From Thamnidium elegans (taxonomy: Eukaryota > Mucoromycota > Mucoromycetes > Mucorales > Mucoraceae), in assembly GCA_025201345.1 (NCBI GenBank), contig JAIXMG010000012.1, forward strand, positions 852,222-916,221: a stretch of 64,000 bases of DNA. Direction: 5' to 3'. Both the position numbers and the translations under genes were made by a program. Below the pieces are notes generated by a model that worked only from the letters and a program-made list of their open reading frames with translations, searched no databases and was not told where the DNA came from. Below, piece after piece: positions 24,222-36,229 of the stretch (its first letter is position 1; the number at the start of each line of letters is the position of its first letter).

Positions 24222-25173
24222 ATAAAAAAAAAGTCTTGTAAATAAATGCACTTTATAGTTCATCTAATCGTTGGGGTGGGGGTTGCTGATTTTGACTACT
24301 TTTTCATTTGTCAATTAAATAGGTGCTGTTGCACACATGAAGAAATACTTTCTTTGCTTGTTATAGTTAAACTAAGGGTGTGTACGGTTCTAGTTGCATG
24401 CTCAGCAAAAAGGCATAACATATTTATGCGCTCACAACTTGATTTTAATCGCATAAGTTTGAACAGCAAATATACACACATGTATAATTAAATCAAACGA
24501 TATTTGTACTCGTTGAGGATATTCCGGACCCACACGTTCAATAGTGAACAAGGGACTGTTTAGAAGATGGTGTAAATTTAATGGAAAAATTAAGTAATAA
24601 GTATATCGCTGTTGCAAGTTCCTCTACAACACCTCCATCTAGTCTAGGCTGTCTGTAGCTTCTTTGAAAAGTATGAAAGTATGAAGAGTACCCAAATTGC
24701 ATACTATCGTAAGAAGTATATAGAAGTCCATGGTGTTATACAGGAGAAATATCGGATTTGAAAAAAAGAAAAGAATTTCATCCCGTATCACCCACCACTA
24801 CAATGATTAATTAGAATTACGTTTATTATAAATAAAATCAAACCTTTTCAACCCCACAGTTTTAAGAATAAGTTTTCTATTATAGTCAAGAAGTATAAAC
24901 GATAGTCATTTGTATTAAATCATTATATGCAATTAAGATCTCTATATAACATTTTCTTGAACTGTACGACAGCGACATCATTTTGGGCGCATGGACAGCG
25001 CTGAAAAAAAAAAGGAGATGAATTTGATCTTTAGCCAATCATTTACAAGCAAGTTTCACTATTCAAAAATTTTCAATTTATTTAGTATCCGACCCCAACT
25101 ATTAAAAAAGTTTTTTTTTTTTTTTTTTTTCAGGTTTTCTTTTCTTTTTATCACACAAATATACATATAAATA
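24222..25173. other. Intergenic region upstream of adenosine kinase
   Basis: No gene. It contains the third copy of the short dispersed repeat (about 24400-24520). A T-run of 22 bases lies just upstream of the adenosine kinase ATG. Confidence 0.45.
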
Positions 25174-26290
25174 ATGCCTTATACTCTTCTTGCTATTGAA
25201 AACCCCTTGTTGGATATCCAATGTAAACCTGAACAAGAACTTTTGGAAAAGTACAACCTTAAGGCCGATGATGCTATCTTGGCTGATGAATCTCATAAAG
25301 CTTTGTTTAACGAAATTGTTGAAAAGTACGAAGTTGCCTATGTTGCTGGCGGTGCCGCACAAAACACTGCTCGTGGTGCTCAATATTTTTTACCTCCCAA
25401 CTCTACTGTCTATATGGGTTGTATCTCTAACGATAAGTTTGGTGAAACCATGAAGGAATCTGCCAAGGCTGATGGTTTAGCTACCAACTATGAAATTACC
25501 ACTGAAGCTCCTACTGGTACTTGTGCTGTCTTGATCACTGGTCATCACCGGTAAGTCAATTACGCGATTGATTAAATTTCGCGCGTGTGCGCGTGATTAA
25601 TTTTTTATATTAATTTTATTACTTTATAGTTCTCTCGTTGCTAACTTGGCTGCTGCTGAAAAGCTCAACGTTTCTTTCGTTCAAAAGGCTGAAAACTGGA
25701 AGATTGTTGAGGAAGCAAAGTACTATTACTTTGGTGGTTTCTGTATCACCCACGATGGTGGTTATAACTCTGCCATCTTGGTCTCCAAGCACGCTGCTGA
25801 GAACAACAAGACTTTCGCTCTTAACTTGAGTGCACCTTTCTTATCTCAATTCTTCAAGGAACGTCTTGATGCCGTTATCAAGAATACTGATATCCTTTTC
25901 GGTAACGAAGATGAAGCTCGTACTTACTCCAAGCAAGCTGGTTGGAACACTGATGATATTGAGGAGATCGCCAAGAAGTTATCTCAACTTGAAAAGGGTA
26001 ACAGCAAGCCTCGTCTTGTTGTTATCACTCAAGGTGCTGATGCCACTATCACTGCTGTCGGTAATGAATCTAAGGTTCACCCTGTTATCAAGGTTCAAGA
26101 ATCTGAAATTGTTGATACTAACGGAGCTGGTGATGGTTTCTGTGGTGGATTCATGGGTTTGTATGCTCAAGGTGTTGAGGATGCTAGTCGTTGTGTTCAA
26201 GCCGGTCATTACCTTGCTAACATTGTTATTAAGCGTGTTGGTCCTACTTATCCTCCCATGGCTGAAAGAACCAACATTCCTACTTTCTAA
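25174..26290 (+). CDS. ADK1: Adenosine kinase
   Basis: Two exons, 25174-25550 and 25630-26290 (345 aa, the normal length). It is a PfkB/ribokinase-fold enzyme that phosphorylates adenosine to AMP with ATP, which recycles adenosine, including that released by S-adenosylhomocysteine hydrolase. Visible motifs are ENPLLDIQ at the N-terminus, GGAAQNTARGAQ (substrate site) and MGCISNDKFG. FALNLSAPF and DILFGNEDEAR follow, and the C-terminal catalytic signature is DTNGAGDGFCGGF (residues about 288-300, general base D294). Codon use is strongly biased to C/T third positions compared with neighbours, as expected of a highly expressed gene. The 79-bp intron keeps frame (R|S junction). Confidence 0.97.
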
Positions 26291-27393
26291 GTTTTTTGTT
26301 TTAAAATGAAAAATAGGTTCAACACCATCTCTTTCTCTTTATATATCATTTTTGTTTTGTCATTTTTTTATATTTTTTCACTCTTTCCCGCCCCTTTTTT
26401 TTTTATTTTTTACAAGTAGAGATCTGCTTGTAAAATGTAAATCTTGTATCATAGTTTCAACACTTAATGTACTTAATAAATTATCTTTTTTTTATATATA
26501 TATACGTATCACGCGTGTTTATATCACCACCGCCTATATCACATAAGAGGCTGCTTTTTTATCCGTCTCAATAGATACTTTGTTACTGACACGGCGTGTG
26601 AATAGATCTGTCATAATTTTATCAGCTGATATATATCAAATTGTGTTTTCTACTAGTTGGTAGCACCTGTAATAAAAGTAATCCTTTCAACCGTTTTTGG
26701 TTTACTTTAGTGCCTTTTTTTTTTTTTTTTTTTTTTTTGCGGCGTACCTTTTTTTTTTACCAAAATAAAACAATCATGCGGATAAGCTAACTATTTATAA
26801 AAGGCAGGGTTATACATATCCTTTTATTTTCGAGACTGTAGTTATTTAACATGTACAAAAAAACGCCTTTTTATACTAAGTGGATATCTATTTGATTGTT
26901 TTTTTTTAAAAAGAAGGTACAAACTAAAACTTTGTTATTTACTTGAAGAGGCGATAAAAAGCGCGTACTACACCAAAAAAAAGAAAAAAAAAAAGTATCC
27001 TAAAGTGTCTATTGACATCATCCCGAAATCACAACAGCTTTTATGTACATATTTATTATGCAAATACTAAAATAAACGCTAAAATGATGATTAAAATCTA
27101 TGCACTGAAAAAAAGAAATCAAATCCTCCGAGACTAAAAAAAAAGAGCCTTTATTAGATGTGTGCTGTATATAAATAAAAAAAAAGGTATTTTATTACGT
27201 CGAAAACTTCCTATTTTATCAAAGTTCCGGATGAATTTGACAACTTTGCGTTGCTTAGCAAGAACTAAACTTATGGCTTAGCCAAGTTGACAATTGTGCT
27301 ACGTAAAGTTACAGATAATATAAATAAGCTTTTTTTTTTTTTGAAAAAAAAAACTTTTTTCTTCTTCCTATCATTCTTCTAGAAAAATAAAAA
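26291..27393. other. Intergenic region
   Basis: No gene. AT-rich with long T runs (20-plus near 26717-26738). The 60 bp before the next ATG contain CTTTTTTCTTCTTCC tracts, like other promoters in this window. Confidence 0.5.
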
Positions 27394-28616
27394 ATGACTG
27401 TAACTGATAGTGAATTCCCTCTTGGATACTTTTATATCGTATCAAAAATGAACGATCTCGTTATTGATTTACGTGGTCCTGAAACCGCTACTGTAAGTTT
27501 GCTTATATAAAATCCTTAAAAAGTATACATGTAACTAATAATACGTTTTCCAATCCTATTTTAGCTTGCTGCTAAAATCGTTATGGCTGCAAAAAAGCCT
27601 GCTTCTCCTGAGAGAGATAGTCAACTTTGGATCCATCAAAATGGTTTCTTGACTAACAAGTCCACTGGCCTTGTTTTAGACATTAACAAAGCTGAAAGTT
27701 TTATTGGTAAAGTAAAAAAAAAAAATAGACTGATAAATGATCAGAGTCTTAATAGCATTTATAATAGCTATTTTCACCAAAGAAAATCGTCTCTATTTGG
27801 ATAAGATGAAGGAACAAGAAGCTGTAAGTAACACTACTACGGATGATAGGGTAAAAAAAAAAATAACCTTTATTTATTAGGCTAATGATCAACGCTTCGG
27901 ATATGAATCCGAGACTGGCTATATTTACGCTTTATGTAACCGTGATTTGGTCGTTGATATCCGTCATGAAGATACTAAAGAAGATGCTAGAGTTATGGTC
28001 TACCAAAAGAAGCCTATTGAAGAGGCTATTAACCAGTTATGGACTATTGAACTTGGTGATCCTCCTAGAATGATCGATTCTGATGATGAAGATGAGGATG
28101 ATAGTAAGCGTGAGCGTATGAAGGCTTGGTTCGGTAACTGGAGAGGTTGGGGACACAAGAAGCGCGAAGTCATGGCTGAGAAGGATTTGGAAGAAGCCAA
28201 TCAAAAGGTTTACAAGGATAAGAAGTCCAAGGCCAGGTAATACAAACATATATTTTTCATTTTTCTATTGGTACTTATAAAAAATATATGTATATATAAA
28301 GTTATGAACTCATTGCTGCTGCCGCTGCTTATGAAGCTGTAAATGTTTGGGAAAAGAAGCAAAAGGAAGATGGTAACGAGGTACACCATGCAACTGCAAA
28401 GAAGTTGATTGCCGGTATTGCTGCTAAAGAGGTAATAATGCATTATATATATTTGTTTACAAAATCCTCTGACCCTCTTTTTTTTACTAGCTCGTTAAAT
28501 TACTTACAGAAAGAGGTGATGATGATATCAAGAATAACAAGCAAAAGAATGATTTAATTACAAACATGACTAAATCTGCTGCTATCAACTACTTTGATTC
28601 CAAGCACGGTCATTAA
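27394..28616 (+). CDS. Ricin-like beta-trefoil fused to CipC-like (DUF3759) domain
   Basis: Six exons: 27394-27492, 27565-27706, 27783-27823, 27881-28236, 28302-28431 and 28491-28616 (894 nt, 297 aa), all phases consistent. The first ~190 residues look like a beta-trefoil with Q-x-W signatures (DSQLWIHQNGFLTNKSTGLV; INQLWTIE) and repeated LVIDLRG / LVLDINK / LVVDIRH strands. The last ~110 residues match the CipC/DUF3759 pattern: SYELIAAAAAYEAVNVWEKK, then a His-containing HHATAKKLIAGIAAKE and a final NYFDSKHGH. CipC-like proteins are abundant stress- or antibiotic-induced proteins in filamentous fungi, and their function is unknown. An acidic DSDDEDEDD linker and WFGNWRGWGHKKRE join the halves. 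No signal peptide, so probably cytosolic. The trefoil may bind carbohydrate or another ligand. Confidence 0.83.
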
Positions 28617-29257
28617 AAAGTTTCTTAAATATGTATATCCAATAAATAAATATCCCCTTTCTTTTACATATCACCCCTTTAAATTTTTTTTTATCTTTCC
28701 AAAAATCGAGTTGTAATTTAATGCTTTTGCTGGTGTAAAAAAAAAAAGAAAAGAAAAAAAAGGTATTGTTTATAATCAAATCGTTTTTTAGTGTTAAGTA
28801 AATAATATCGATATTCAGCTTCCATTTACAACGCGTATTTTATAACAAACCTCTCAATAAAAGGATCATGGGCTATTTCTAAAGTCATAGAAACTAATAA
28901 TTATATCTTTTGTATTAAATACGAATGAAAAATTAAAGTAGCATACTTTATGATCAAATAGATCCCCCTCCTTTTTATCATCCTTTTTTTAGCAGCAAAT
29001 AGGGACATAGAGAAAATAAAACACTAAAAAAAAAGTAGAATAATAAAAGAATAAAACTTATAAGCTCATTTAAAGGATGAACACAATAAAAAAAAAGCGA
29101 AAGAAAAGTGAGTAAGTATAAAATAACTACGTCAAATGATCTAAACTCTTACCAGAAAAGTCATAAATTTTAAATATTATTCTTACGTACGTTGTTTTAT
29201 AAACTGCTTTTCTCTCTTTTTTACTATTCAATAAAAAAACTAAAACACATATAAATA
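28617..29257. other. Intergenic region bordering the accessory zone
   Basis: No gene. A/T runs only. Gene density drops sharply after this point and transposon remnants begin. Confidence 0.5.
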
Positions 29258-30296
29258 ATGCCTCTCTCTGATATAACAAATCTCAAAAGAAACTAACTTT
29301 ATGAATACCAGTTAGGAGAAATCTCTGGCTTCATTAAAGGTGGTTGTCATAAATTAATTAAAATCTTCGGGATTTTGAATATACCTTATTCTACTATCAA
29401 ACACTCTAACAGTCGATTCAAAGAAGCCGGTAGTACTAAACCACAAGGTATACGTACTAGACGTCTTCCTCATTTGAGTGAACGTGGTTTGAGGTGTTTG
29501 AAGAAAGGTGTTAGGACAGGTCAATTCAAACCTTACAGCTACCACCTGTCTAACATTCATGATCGAATATATTCATGGTATGGGGTATAACTCGCGTGTA
29601 CCGGAAAGAAAACCTGCTTTGACTGAAAGACAGGTAAAAAAAAAGCGCTTGGAATGGGCCCAAAGTAAAAAGGATTGGACGTTCGATCAATGGAAAAAAA
29701 TTATCTGGTCCGACGAGTCAAAATATCAAGTTGTAGGGAATGATCGTGGCATCCGTGTAATTAGACTGGCTGGAGAAAGATACAATCCTGAGAACATAAT
29801 AGACGTAGAAAAGTTTGGAAAGGGTTCTGTGATGATTTGGAGTTGTTTTGTCGCAGGAGAGTTAGGCCCTCTCGTCTTTATGGAAGGAAACGTCGATTAA
29901 GACAAATATGTCGATTGTTTGCCAAAGTATTTTCTTCCTTGGCTCAGTACATTAAAAGAAAACAATCCCGGAGCTCAATATTTATCCCAAGAGGATAATG
30001 CGAGCCCTAATAAAGGTTGGTATGCCATTTGGTATAATGAAAGAGCGATGATTGGCTTGATTGATATCTGGCCCTCACAAAATCCGGATTTAAATCCAAT
30101 CGAACACCTGTGGGCAGTATTGGAAAAGCAGATAGAAGAAAAAAGGTACTTAATTAAGAACTTCAATGACCTCAAGATTCACCTAAAAAAAGAGTGGGAT
30201 CGCCTTGGCCTTGAGGTCAGTAACAAATTAGTCAAGACCATGCCAGATAGATGCGCAGCAGTTATTCAGGCAAAAGGTAGAAACACCCATTATTAA
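29258..30296 (+). pseudogene. Decayed Tc1/mariner transposase (copy D)
   Basis: The reading is protein-like from ATG 29258 to the stop at 30296. It has an in-frame TAA 12 codons after the start, a frameshift between about 29520 and 29590, and a second stop at 29898 after LVFMEGNVD. The N-terminal half is the helix-turn-helix region. The catalytic half shows KPALTERQVKKKRLEWAQSK, IIWSDESKYQV (first Asp), SQEDNASPNKG (second Asp, altered from the usual QQDNAPxH) and WPSQNPDLNPIEHLW (Glu). It is clearly non-functional as it stands. I did not find clean terminal inverted repeats. Confidence 0.88.
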
Positions 30297-30650
30297 TCCC
30301 CTCTTTTCTCTTTCTCTTTTTTTTTCCTTTTCTTTAAAAATTTGAACTGACAACAATAAACACTATACAACTATATATTTTTATGACATACATATCAGCA
30401 AAATACTACGAGAAAACAGACTTTCCGTAGCATGGTATTTAAAAGTTATATGGCTTTTAAAAAAAGACCATGACTTTTCTGGTGGGAGTTTATAGCTTAG
30501 GATTGAGTTTGATTGGTCGGAAAAAAAGTTTAGTGGCGCGTCACTTTCATGGCGACAATGTTTTTTTCTAGGTTATCCCTTTCAACTAATTATATTCAAA
30601 AAAAAAAAAGAAAAAAGAAGGAATCAAACTGTGACTCAAGCTAAGAATTA

Positions 30651-31454
30651 TGAAAGCTATTTTGTCGTATCGAGAACTAGGTTGCATACAATGTGGATGC
30701 ATTCGGCCACTGAAAGTGATATTTCATTTGTGCCAATTGCAACGATAGTATACTTGAATCACTCGAACATTTGTATGTTAATACTTTCATGATATTCAAA
30801 TGGGTCGTTCAAGTATTCAGATATTCTTCTTGTTTAAACAATATCTTTACTCCCGCTATAACTTGAGATAAGTATATTTTCCGTCCATAGCATGTATTCA
30901 TATATTAAAACATATTTTTATACTTTTGTAGCTCAGTATATCAAAACAAGAGGAGTATCTGAAAGCTATTTTGTCGTATCGAGAACTAGGTTGCATACAA
31001 TGTGGATGCATTCGGCCACTGAAAGTGATATTTCATTTGTGCCAATTGCAACGATAGTATACTTGAATCACTCGAACATTTGTATGTTAATACTTTCATG
31101 ATATTCAAATGGGTCGTTCAAGTATTCAGATATTCTTCTTGTTTAAACAATATCTTTACTCCCGCTATAACTTGAGATAAGTATATTTTCCGTCCATAGC
31201 ATGTATTCATATATTAAAACATATTTTTATACTTTTGTAGCTCAGTATATCAAAACAAGAGGAGTATCTGAAAGCTATTTTGTCGTATCGAGAACTAGGT
31301 TGCATACAATGTGGATGCATTCGGCCACTGAAAGTGATATTTCATTTGTGCCAATTGCAACGATAGTATACTTGAATCACTCGAACATTTGTATGTTAAT
31401 ACTTTCATGATATTCAAATGGGTCGTTCAAGTATTCAGATATTCTTCTTGTTTA
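30651..31454. repeat. Tandem repeat, 309-bp period, about 2.6 copies
   Basis: The unit beginning TGAAAGCTATTTTGTCGTAT occurs at 30651, 30960 and 31269, exactly 309 bp apart, with no difference I could see over the aligned parts. The first copy lacks the left part of the unit and the third stops after TTCTTCTTGTTTA at about 31454. Each full unit holds the same 69-codon open frame starting ATGTATTCATATATTAAAAC (30892 and 31201), but this is short and probably incidental. Near-identity between copies points to recent duplication or gene conversion. Confidence 0.93.
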
Positions 31455-31642
31455 CTATTCGTTACAACAGGACTGGTATTTATTATAAGGACATCCCGTA
31501 AGAATATATAAAAGCATGTAAAGGGAATCACAGAGAGCTAAATACATTTAAAGTAGAAAACGGGGCTGTTACAAGTGCTGATCCAAAGCAGTGGATGATG
31601 TAGAAAAAAAATAGAAAAAGGAAGAGGAAGAGAAAGACAGGA

Positions 31643-31643
31643 A

Positions 31644-31707
<64 letters not shown>

Positions 31708-31709
31708 GG
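31643..31709. repeat. Compound CA-TA-GA microsatellite
   Basis: Three dinucleotide tracts run together: (CA)n, then (TA)n, then (GA)n, about 65 bp in all. Confidence 0.9.
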
Positions 31710-32519
31710 ATAATTATTGATCTAAGCGCAAGTAGCTTATAATTGTGAACGATTGTTTAGTATCACTAGTTTTCTTGTCTGGAAAATTTCCAAGGTTCTT
31801 TTAGGACTGCCAACAATCCCGACATTCCGTCTTCTCTTCTATAATAAAGCTTGATATGTGAAAATTATATATGTGATATGACATTTTAAATCAAATAAAC
31901 CAATACCTCTCTTATGGATCCGTATCTCGAGAATACGCCTCTTAGATATATGTTGCCTTTATTTCCATTAACATTTAATTCAGAAAATACGTGAAAGGTA
32001 AACAACAACAAAAAATTATGAACCAATATTTTTGATTACTTATTTAAAGCTTTAAGAGTAAAATACACTTTATTTAAAAACGAAGAAATAAAAAAATAAA
32101 GAGTTGAAAAAAACAATATATTCATTTGAATTCATAATAATTTCCCTGGAACGATCAAATTCACATAGAACCTAATAAGGTTATAATAACATGGAAATTA
32201 TAAGAATTTATTTTAAAATGCATACAATTTGTAAAATATTGAAAATTTAACATAACGGAATTATAATGAATTACAACGATATTACATGCTCTAAAGTTTG
32301 GCATCTTCGGTTTAAACATTGGACATTGTCCTCATTGTTGCTTTTACCAGCATAAATCATAGTAAAACCATTGGGACATGTTTCATAAATTTTAGGCTTT
32401 AAAGTTGATAGTTTCTTGGAGATTAAAGTGTTAGTTCTGTGGAGACTTAGAAGTTTAAGATGGTCTATTCGTTAATATTTTATAGTCAAATAAACTTTTT
32501 AAAAAGAATAAAAGGGTTT
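31710..32519. other. Region without a recognisable gene
   Basis: AT-rich with no open frame of note. It lies between the microsatellite and a decayed minus-strand gene. Confidence 0.4.
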
Positions 32520-33060
32520 ATTTCTTTATCTTGGCCAGCGTTTCAAGATAATTGCTCATCCAATTTACAATATCTTCTTTCGCATTTTTTAAAATATTCT
32601 TGTCTTCCAATAGCTTCATGAAATCAAGACTTGATTTCGTTTTTCAACAAAACTTGATGTTGTCTTCTTTCATTATTTGTAATTAAGTTGACATTTTCAA
32701 CATTATCCTCTTCCTCAGCAAGAGGCGAAAACATTCTAAAGTTTCTATCATCTTCATTAAACTCCAATTCAAAGGTGAAAGAATCTTCAGCAGATTCATC
32801 CTCTTCAAACTATTCCTCATTGATTTCTACATCTTCCATTTCAACATCATCATCTTCTAACCAATCTTCTTCTTCTACGTTTTCTTCTTTAACATACAAG
32901 CTAGGTATAGGCAAAGGTGCATTTGAGGAAGCCACTCTTCACTCTCTTTCGTATCTATCGAATCCCTCATCAATCGATTGACGGACATGTTCTTACTTGT
33001 GTTGTGGGGATTTCCTTGCAGGAATTAATTTTTTACAGACTTTACAATAGTTTTTCAATT
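32520..33060 (-). pseudogene. Decayed gene with N-terminal zinc-knuckle-like motif and acidic region
   Basis: On the minus strand, starting near 33060, the sequence reads YCKVCKKLIPARKSPQHK (C-x2-C ... H), then an acidic stretch (LPIPSLYVKEENVEEEDWLE and EMEDVEINEE). It continues to a C-terminal helix MKLLEDKNILKNAKEDIVNW and a stop at about 32520. Several in-frame stops and at least one frameshift interrupt it. The order zinc motif then acidic tail resembles the 5' part of the gene at 40036, so both may derive from the same transposon gene family. No certain name. Confidence 0.5.
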
Positions 33061-33390
33061 TTAGATTAATGTTGAAGTATAAATGAAAGAAGTCTTAAAT
33101 CAAGTTCACAGATTCTGCTTCAAATTGATTTGAGATAAAAAGGTAATTTCTCTTTGTTAATTAATTATAGCTTAATAATGCAAAATTGGAAAATGAGTAT
33201 CCATTGTTATAAGCTACAGACCATTAAAAAGAACCATGAGGAAAGTGTTCATTTGTTTAAGCAGTTTAGTAGCTGTTTATACCACTTAACGTCCTATAAA
33301 AAAAAGGGTCTCTGGTAACAAGAAAAAAGTATAAAAGTAGAAAGGAAAGAGAACTTTTTTAAGAATACCTATATTTTTTTTTTATTTAAA

Positions 33391-33925
33391 ATGGCAAGAA
33401 ACTTCACTAACACAATCAACGAAGCAAGAGACAACATTATTCAGTATATCAATGGACGTATTAATGATGTTCAGAATACTCTTCAAATCAGTCAAGAGGA
33501 TACACAGACCAATTTTAATACGATAAGGGAGAATTTAACGATGAGTATAGATGCTTTGAACACTCGTCTGGATGAACTTGTGTTGGTAGCAAATGATCAG
33601 GGAACTGAAACTCAACGGACTAACCAAAGAATCCAAGAAAGGCATATTCCAAAGCCTAGAAAACTAAATAAGGAGATCATGTACGACTTTTTTCAGGGAC
33701 AATTAGATACTGACAGGGCCGATGCAGTAGTCGTCTGCCAACTCGTTAGCAATGGTTGTTTGCAAGTCTGTCAACAATACAGAATAAGAGGAAAAATCGG
33801 AAATGATGAACAACGTCTTGGTGTATGCTGTAGAAGAAAGGGATGATATTGGTTTCATAGCCCAATGCACCAACTTGTGGCCAATTGAGTTCCTTCTCCA
33901 GCACTTTGAGCAGCTATGCTCGTAA
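33391..33925 (+). pseudogene. Coiled-coil protein with 3' frameshift, unknown family
   Basis: From ATG 33391, 151 codons are open. The first ~95 residues are a predicted coiled coil (TINEARDNIIQYINGRINDV and following heptads), then a basic RHIPKPRKLNKE linker. From about 33800 the open frame turns Cys/Arg-rich and stops at 33846. Another frame continues with better protein character (VYAVEERDDIGFIAQCTNLW, then EFLLQHFEQLC) to about 33925. This suggests a single frameshift in a gene with a longer natural C-terminus. No domain recognised. Confidence 0.5.
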
Positions 33926-34306
33926 AACTAGGTAAACTTAAAAGAACAATGTAATTTTATTTTGTTTTTAAATGATATCGAACATCTGCCAGCAACTATA
34001 CGACGAAACGAACAAAGGGGTGGAGATTAATAGAATATATATTTGCTCTTATAATATTTTAATAAAGTTTCAATGTATAATGTCCATAAATATAAAGCCT
34101 TTCTTTTTTTATACAACTAATTCTAATAAATTCTCATATTTATTTCGTTGGAATCAGATGTATCACGAAATCCATGTGATTTTGCGCCGATCGCACCTTT
34201 TTCATGTGACCATCGATTCTAATAATTTCACACCAATTTTTCCTGCGGTGAGTATAAAACGCGACTTTTGCTGGATTTTCCTTCATTCTTTCTTCTCTTC
34301 CATTTT

Positions 34307-36229
34307 ATGTCTTTCTTCTCTGAAATGCCAGAAACATCAAAATTACCAAAGAATTTAACTTCTATTAGCTATTTAAGGCAAATCAACCTAGATGATTTTA
34401 GCATTGTGAACTTTTTCAAGTATTTCAATATGACGAAGAAGCAGGAAGCAGATTTATTTTTCAGAACCACTATTAACACTGTTTTGAGTATGTCAGCAAA
34501 AGATAAAAAGAAAGATAAGAACCAGACACTTGTACAATTTGCCCAGAGCATAAGAGGATCAAACCATTCGGTGGGTTTTCAGATCTTGTTAAAACAATAT
34601 ATGTAGTTCTTAAACATGTTACGTTATGTAGATTCTAGACTCCACTGAGTTAAGCCTATACTTTATAAAATGTAGTCATGAAAAGACTTCATTAAATAGA
34701 GAGGTTGCATTCGCCAATTCGGCTATGCATATAACGGAAGCTGGTGTAACAATGTAAAGTATTTAATTTATGATTTTAGCGATTTTTTAAAAATATATGC
34801 ATAGGTCCGAAGAATCGAATAAACGTACAAAATACAATTTTTCTGAAGAAAAAGAAGGACTTATTAACGAAGAAGAACCTGAAGAAAAAGAAAGACTTTT
34901 TAATGAAGAAGGATCTGAAGAAGGATCTGAAGAAGGAGAACCCGAAGAGGAGTCTGAAGAAGATCCTATCTCTGATCTTTCGATCAACCACCACCCCCAA
35001 AGAAAAGGTCTTTATCATATGGTTGAGCAGAACAAAGCCGAATCCGATGAAGAGAGTGACAGATGTACTGATACGAATAGTACATGGATTATAGATGATA
35101 TTAACTTGTCAGATGTTTGCAAAAAATATACTGAGTTCTGCTTTTCAAAGAATAATCCACAAAAACTAAATGACCTAAGTATACTGTAAGTAAATCTCAG
35201 AGAGAAATATAACACGACGATATTAACAAACTATATTCACATAAAGTGCGATAAACAACATTTATCTTTTTTCGGAGACGCTTCAAACGTCTATAACCCG
35301 ATATTTCGGCTGTAACAATCAGCACCATCAGATTATTCGTAATTTAGGTATATATGACGAGTATTCCACTCCTAGTTCTTTGGTGTATGAATGGTGCACG
35401 AAATGCATTATATGTCCTTCGGGCAATTGGAGAGAGATACAAAAACTTACTATTGGTTTTTTGAACAAAGCGTTGGATTCTACAAATGATATGGATCTTA
35501 TTGTTGCTAATGTATTACATAGGATTCTACCTTCCCTCAAAATTGTTGGATATGTTGACCAAAGAGGCGAGGATTCCTTTGTTCACGATGTCCTTGCTCC
35601 CTTGCTCGATATAATTTTTTCATTTGATCCCAACTTAAATCATTTCTGGGCAAATATTAGTCTCAACGAAGTATACAAGGAGTACAAACCTGATTTCGGT
35701 GTTTACGTCAATGGGTTGAGCAAACGGTTTGTCGTTTTAGTTGCTGAATTTAAGCCCGTAGAAAGTAAACAACGGCAAGAGAGTGATTTGGTTAAGATTG
35801 GAAAGCAAATGCGAATCATGTTAAACGAGTTGTTAGCTATTGGTGTTAAAGATCCTGTTTCTAGTGGTATTCTCGTCAGTCGTGATACAATGTATACTTT
35901 TAAAATGCATTTAGCTGGTGAAAATTTGTACGTGATGACACAATTATCAGCTATCCAGGTAGTAAAAACACATGATGACTTGACATGTATTCCTATTATT
36001 GTATCCAAGCTGGTACAAATTAAAGTATATTAACATTACACGGACGCATTATTTGGGCAATTTTTTATTAATACAAAATTTATTTATAAAGGGTATTTCT
36101 ATTAATACAGCAGAGAAAGTCCAGTCACAGGCTATGAAAGTAAGAGATGGTAATGAAATTGTTCGATCCTCTATTCCCTTGTCTTGGTTATCTACTAGGT
36201 TTTACTCTCTTAAACGTAAAAATTTATAA
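34307..36229 (+). CDS. Lineage-specific protein with PD-(D/E)XK-like signature
   Basis: Four exons: 34307-34602, 34805-35185, 35247-36024 and 36092-36229 (1593 nt, 530 aa). All phases agree and no exon has an internal stop. The N-terminal ~100 residues are helical and basic. Residues ~105-185 are very acidic (repeated EEGSEEGEPEEESEED). The C-terminal half has the order expected of a PD-(D/E)XK fold: a helix with E334 (EDSFVHDVLAPLL), then K-P-D375 (KPDFGVYV), a beta strand, and E393-F-K395 (LVAEFKPV). A conserved-looking ESDLVKIGKQMRIMLNELL helix and VSSGILVSRDTMYTFKMHL strands follow. As I recall, proteins with this ESD-[LF]-V-K-[IL]-G-K helix and strands are expanded in Mucorales genomes without an assigned function. 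Nuclease activity is inference only. It is intact in the middle of transposon debris. Confidence 0.72.

Noticed and set aside
30892..31410. Two identical 69-codon ORFs in the 309-bp tandem repeat
   Set aside because: They are simply repeated with the unit, have no domain, and the partial first copy lacks the start.
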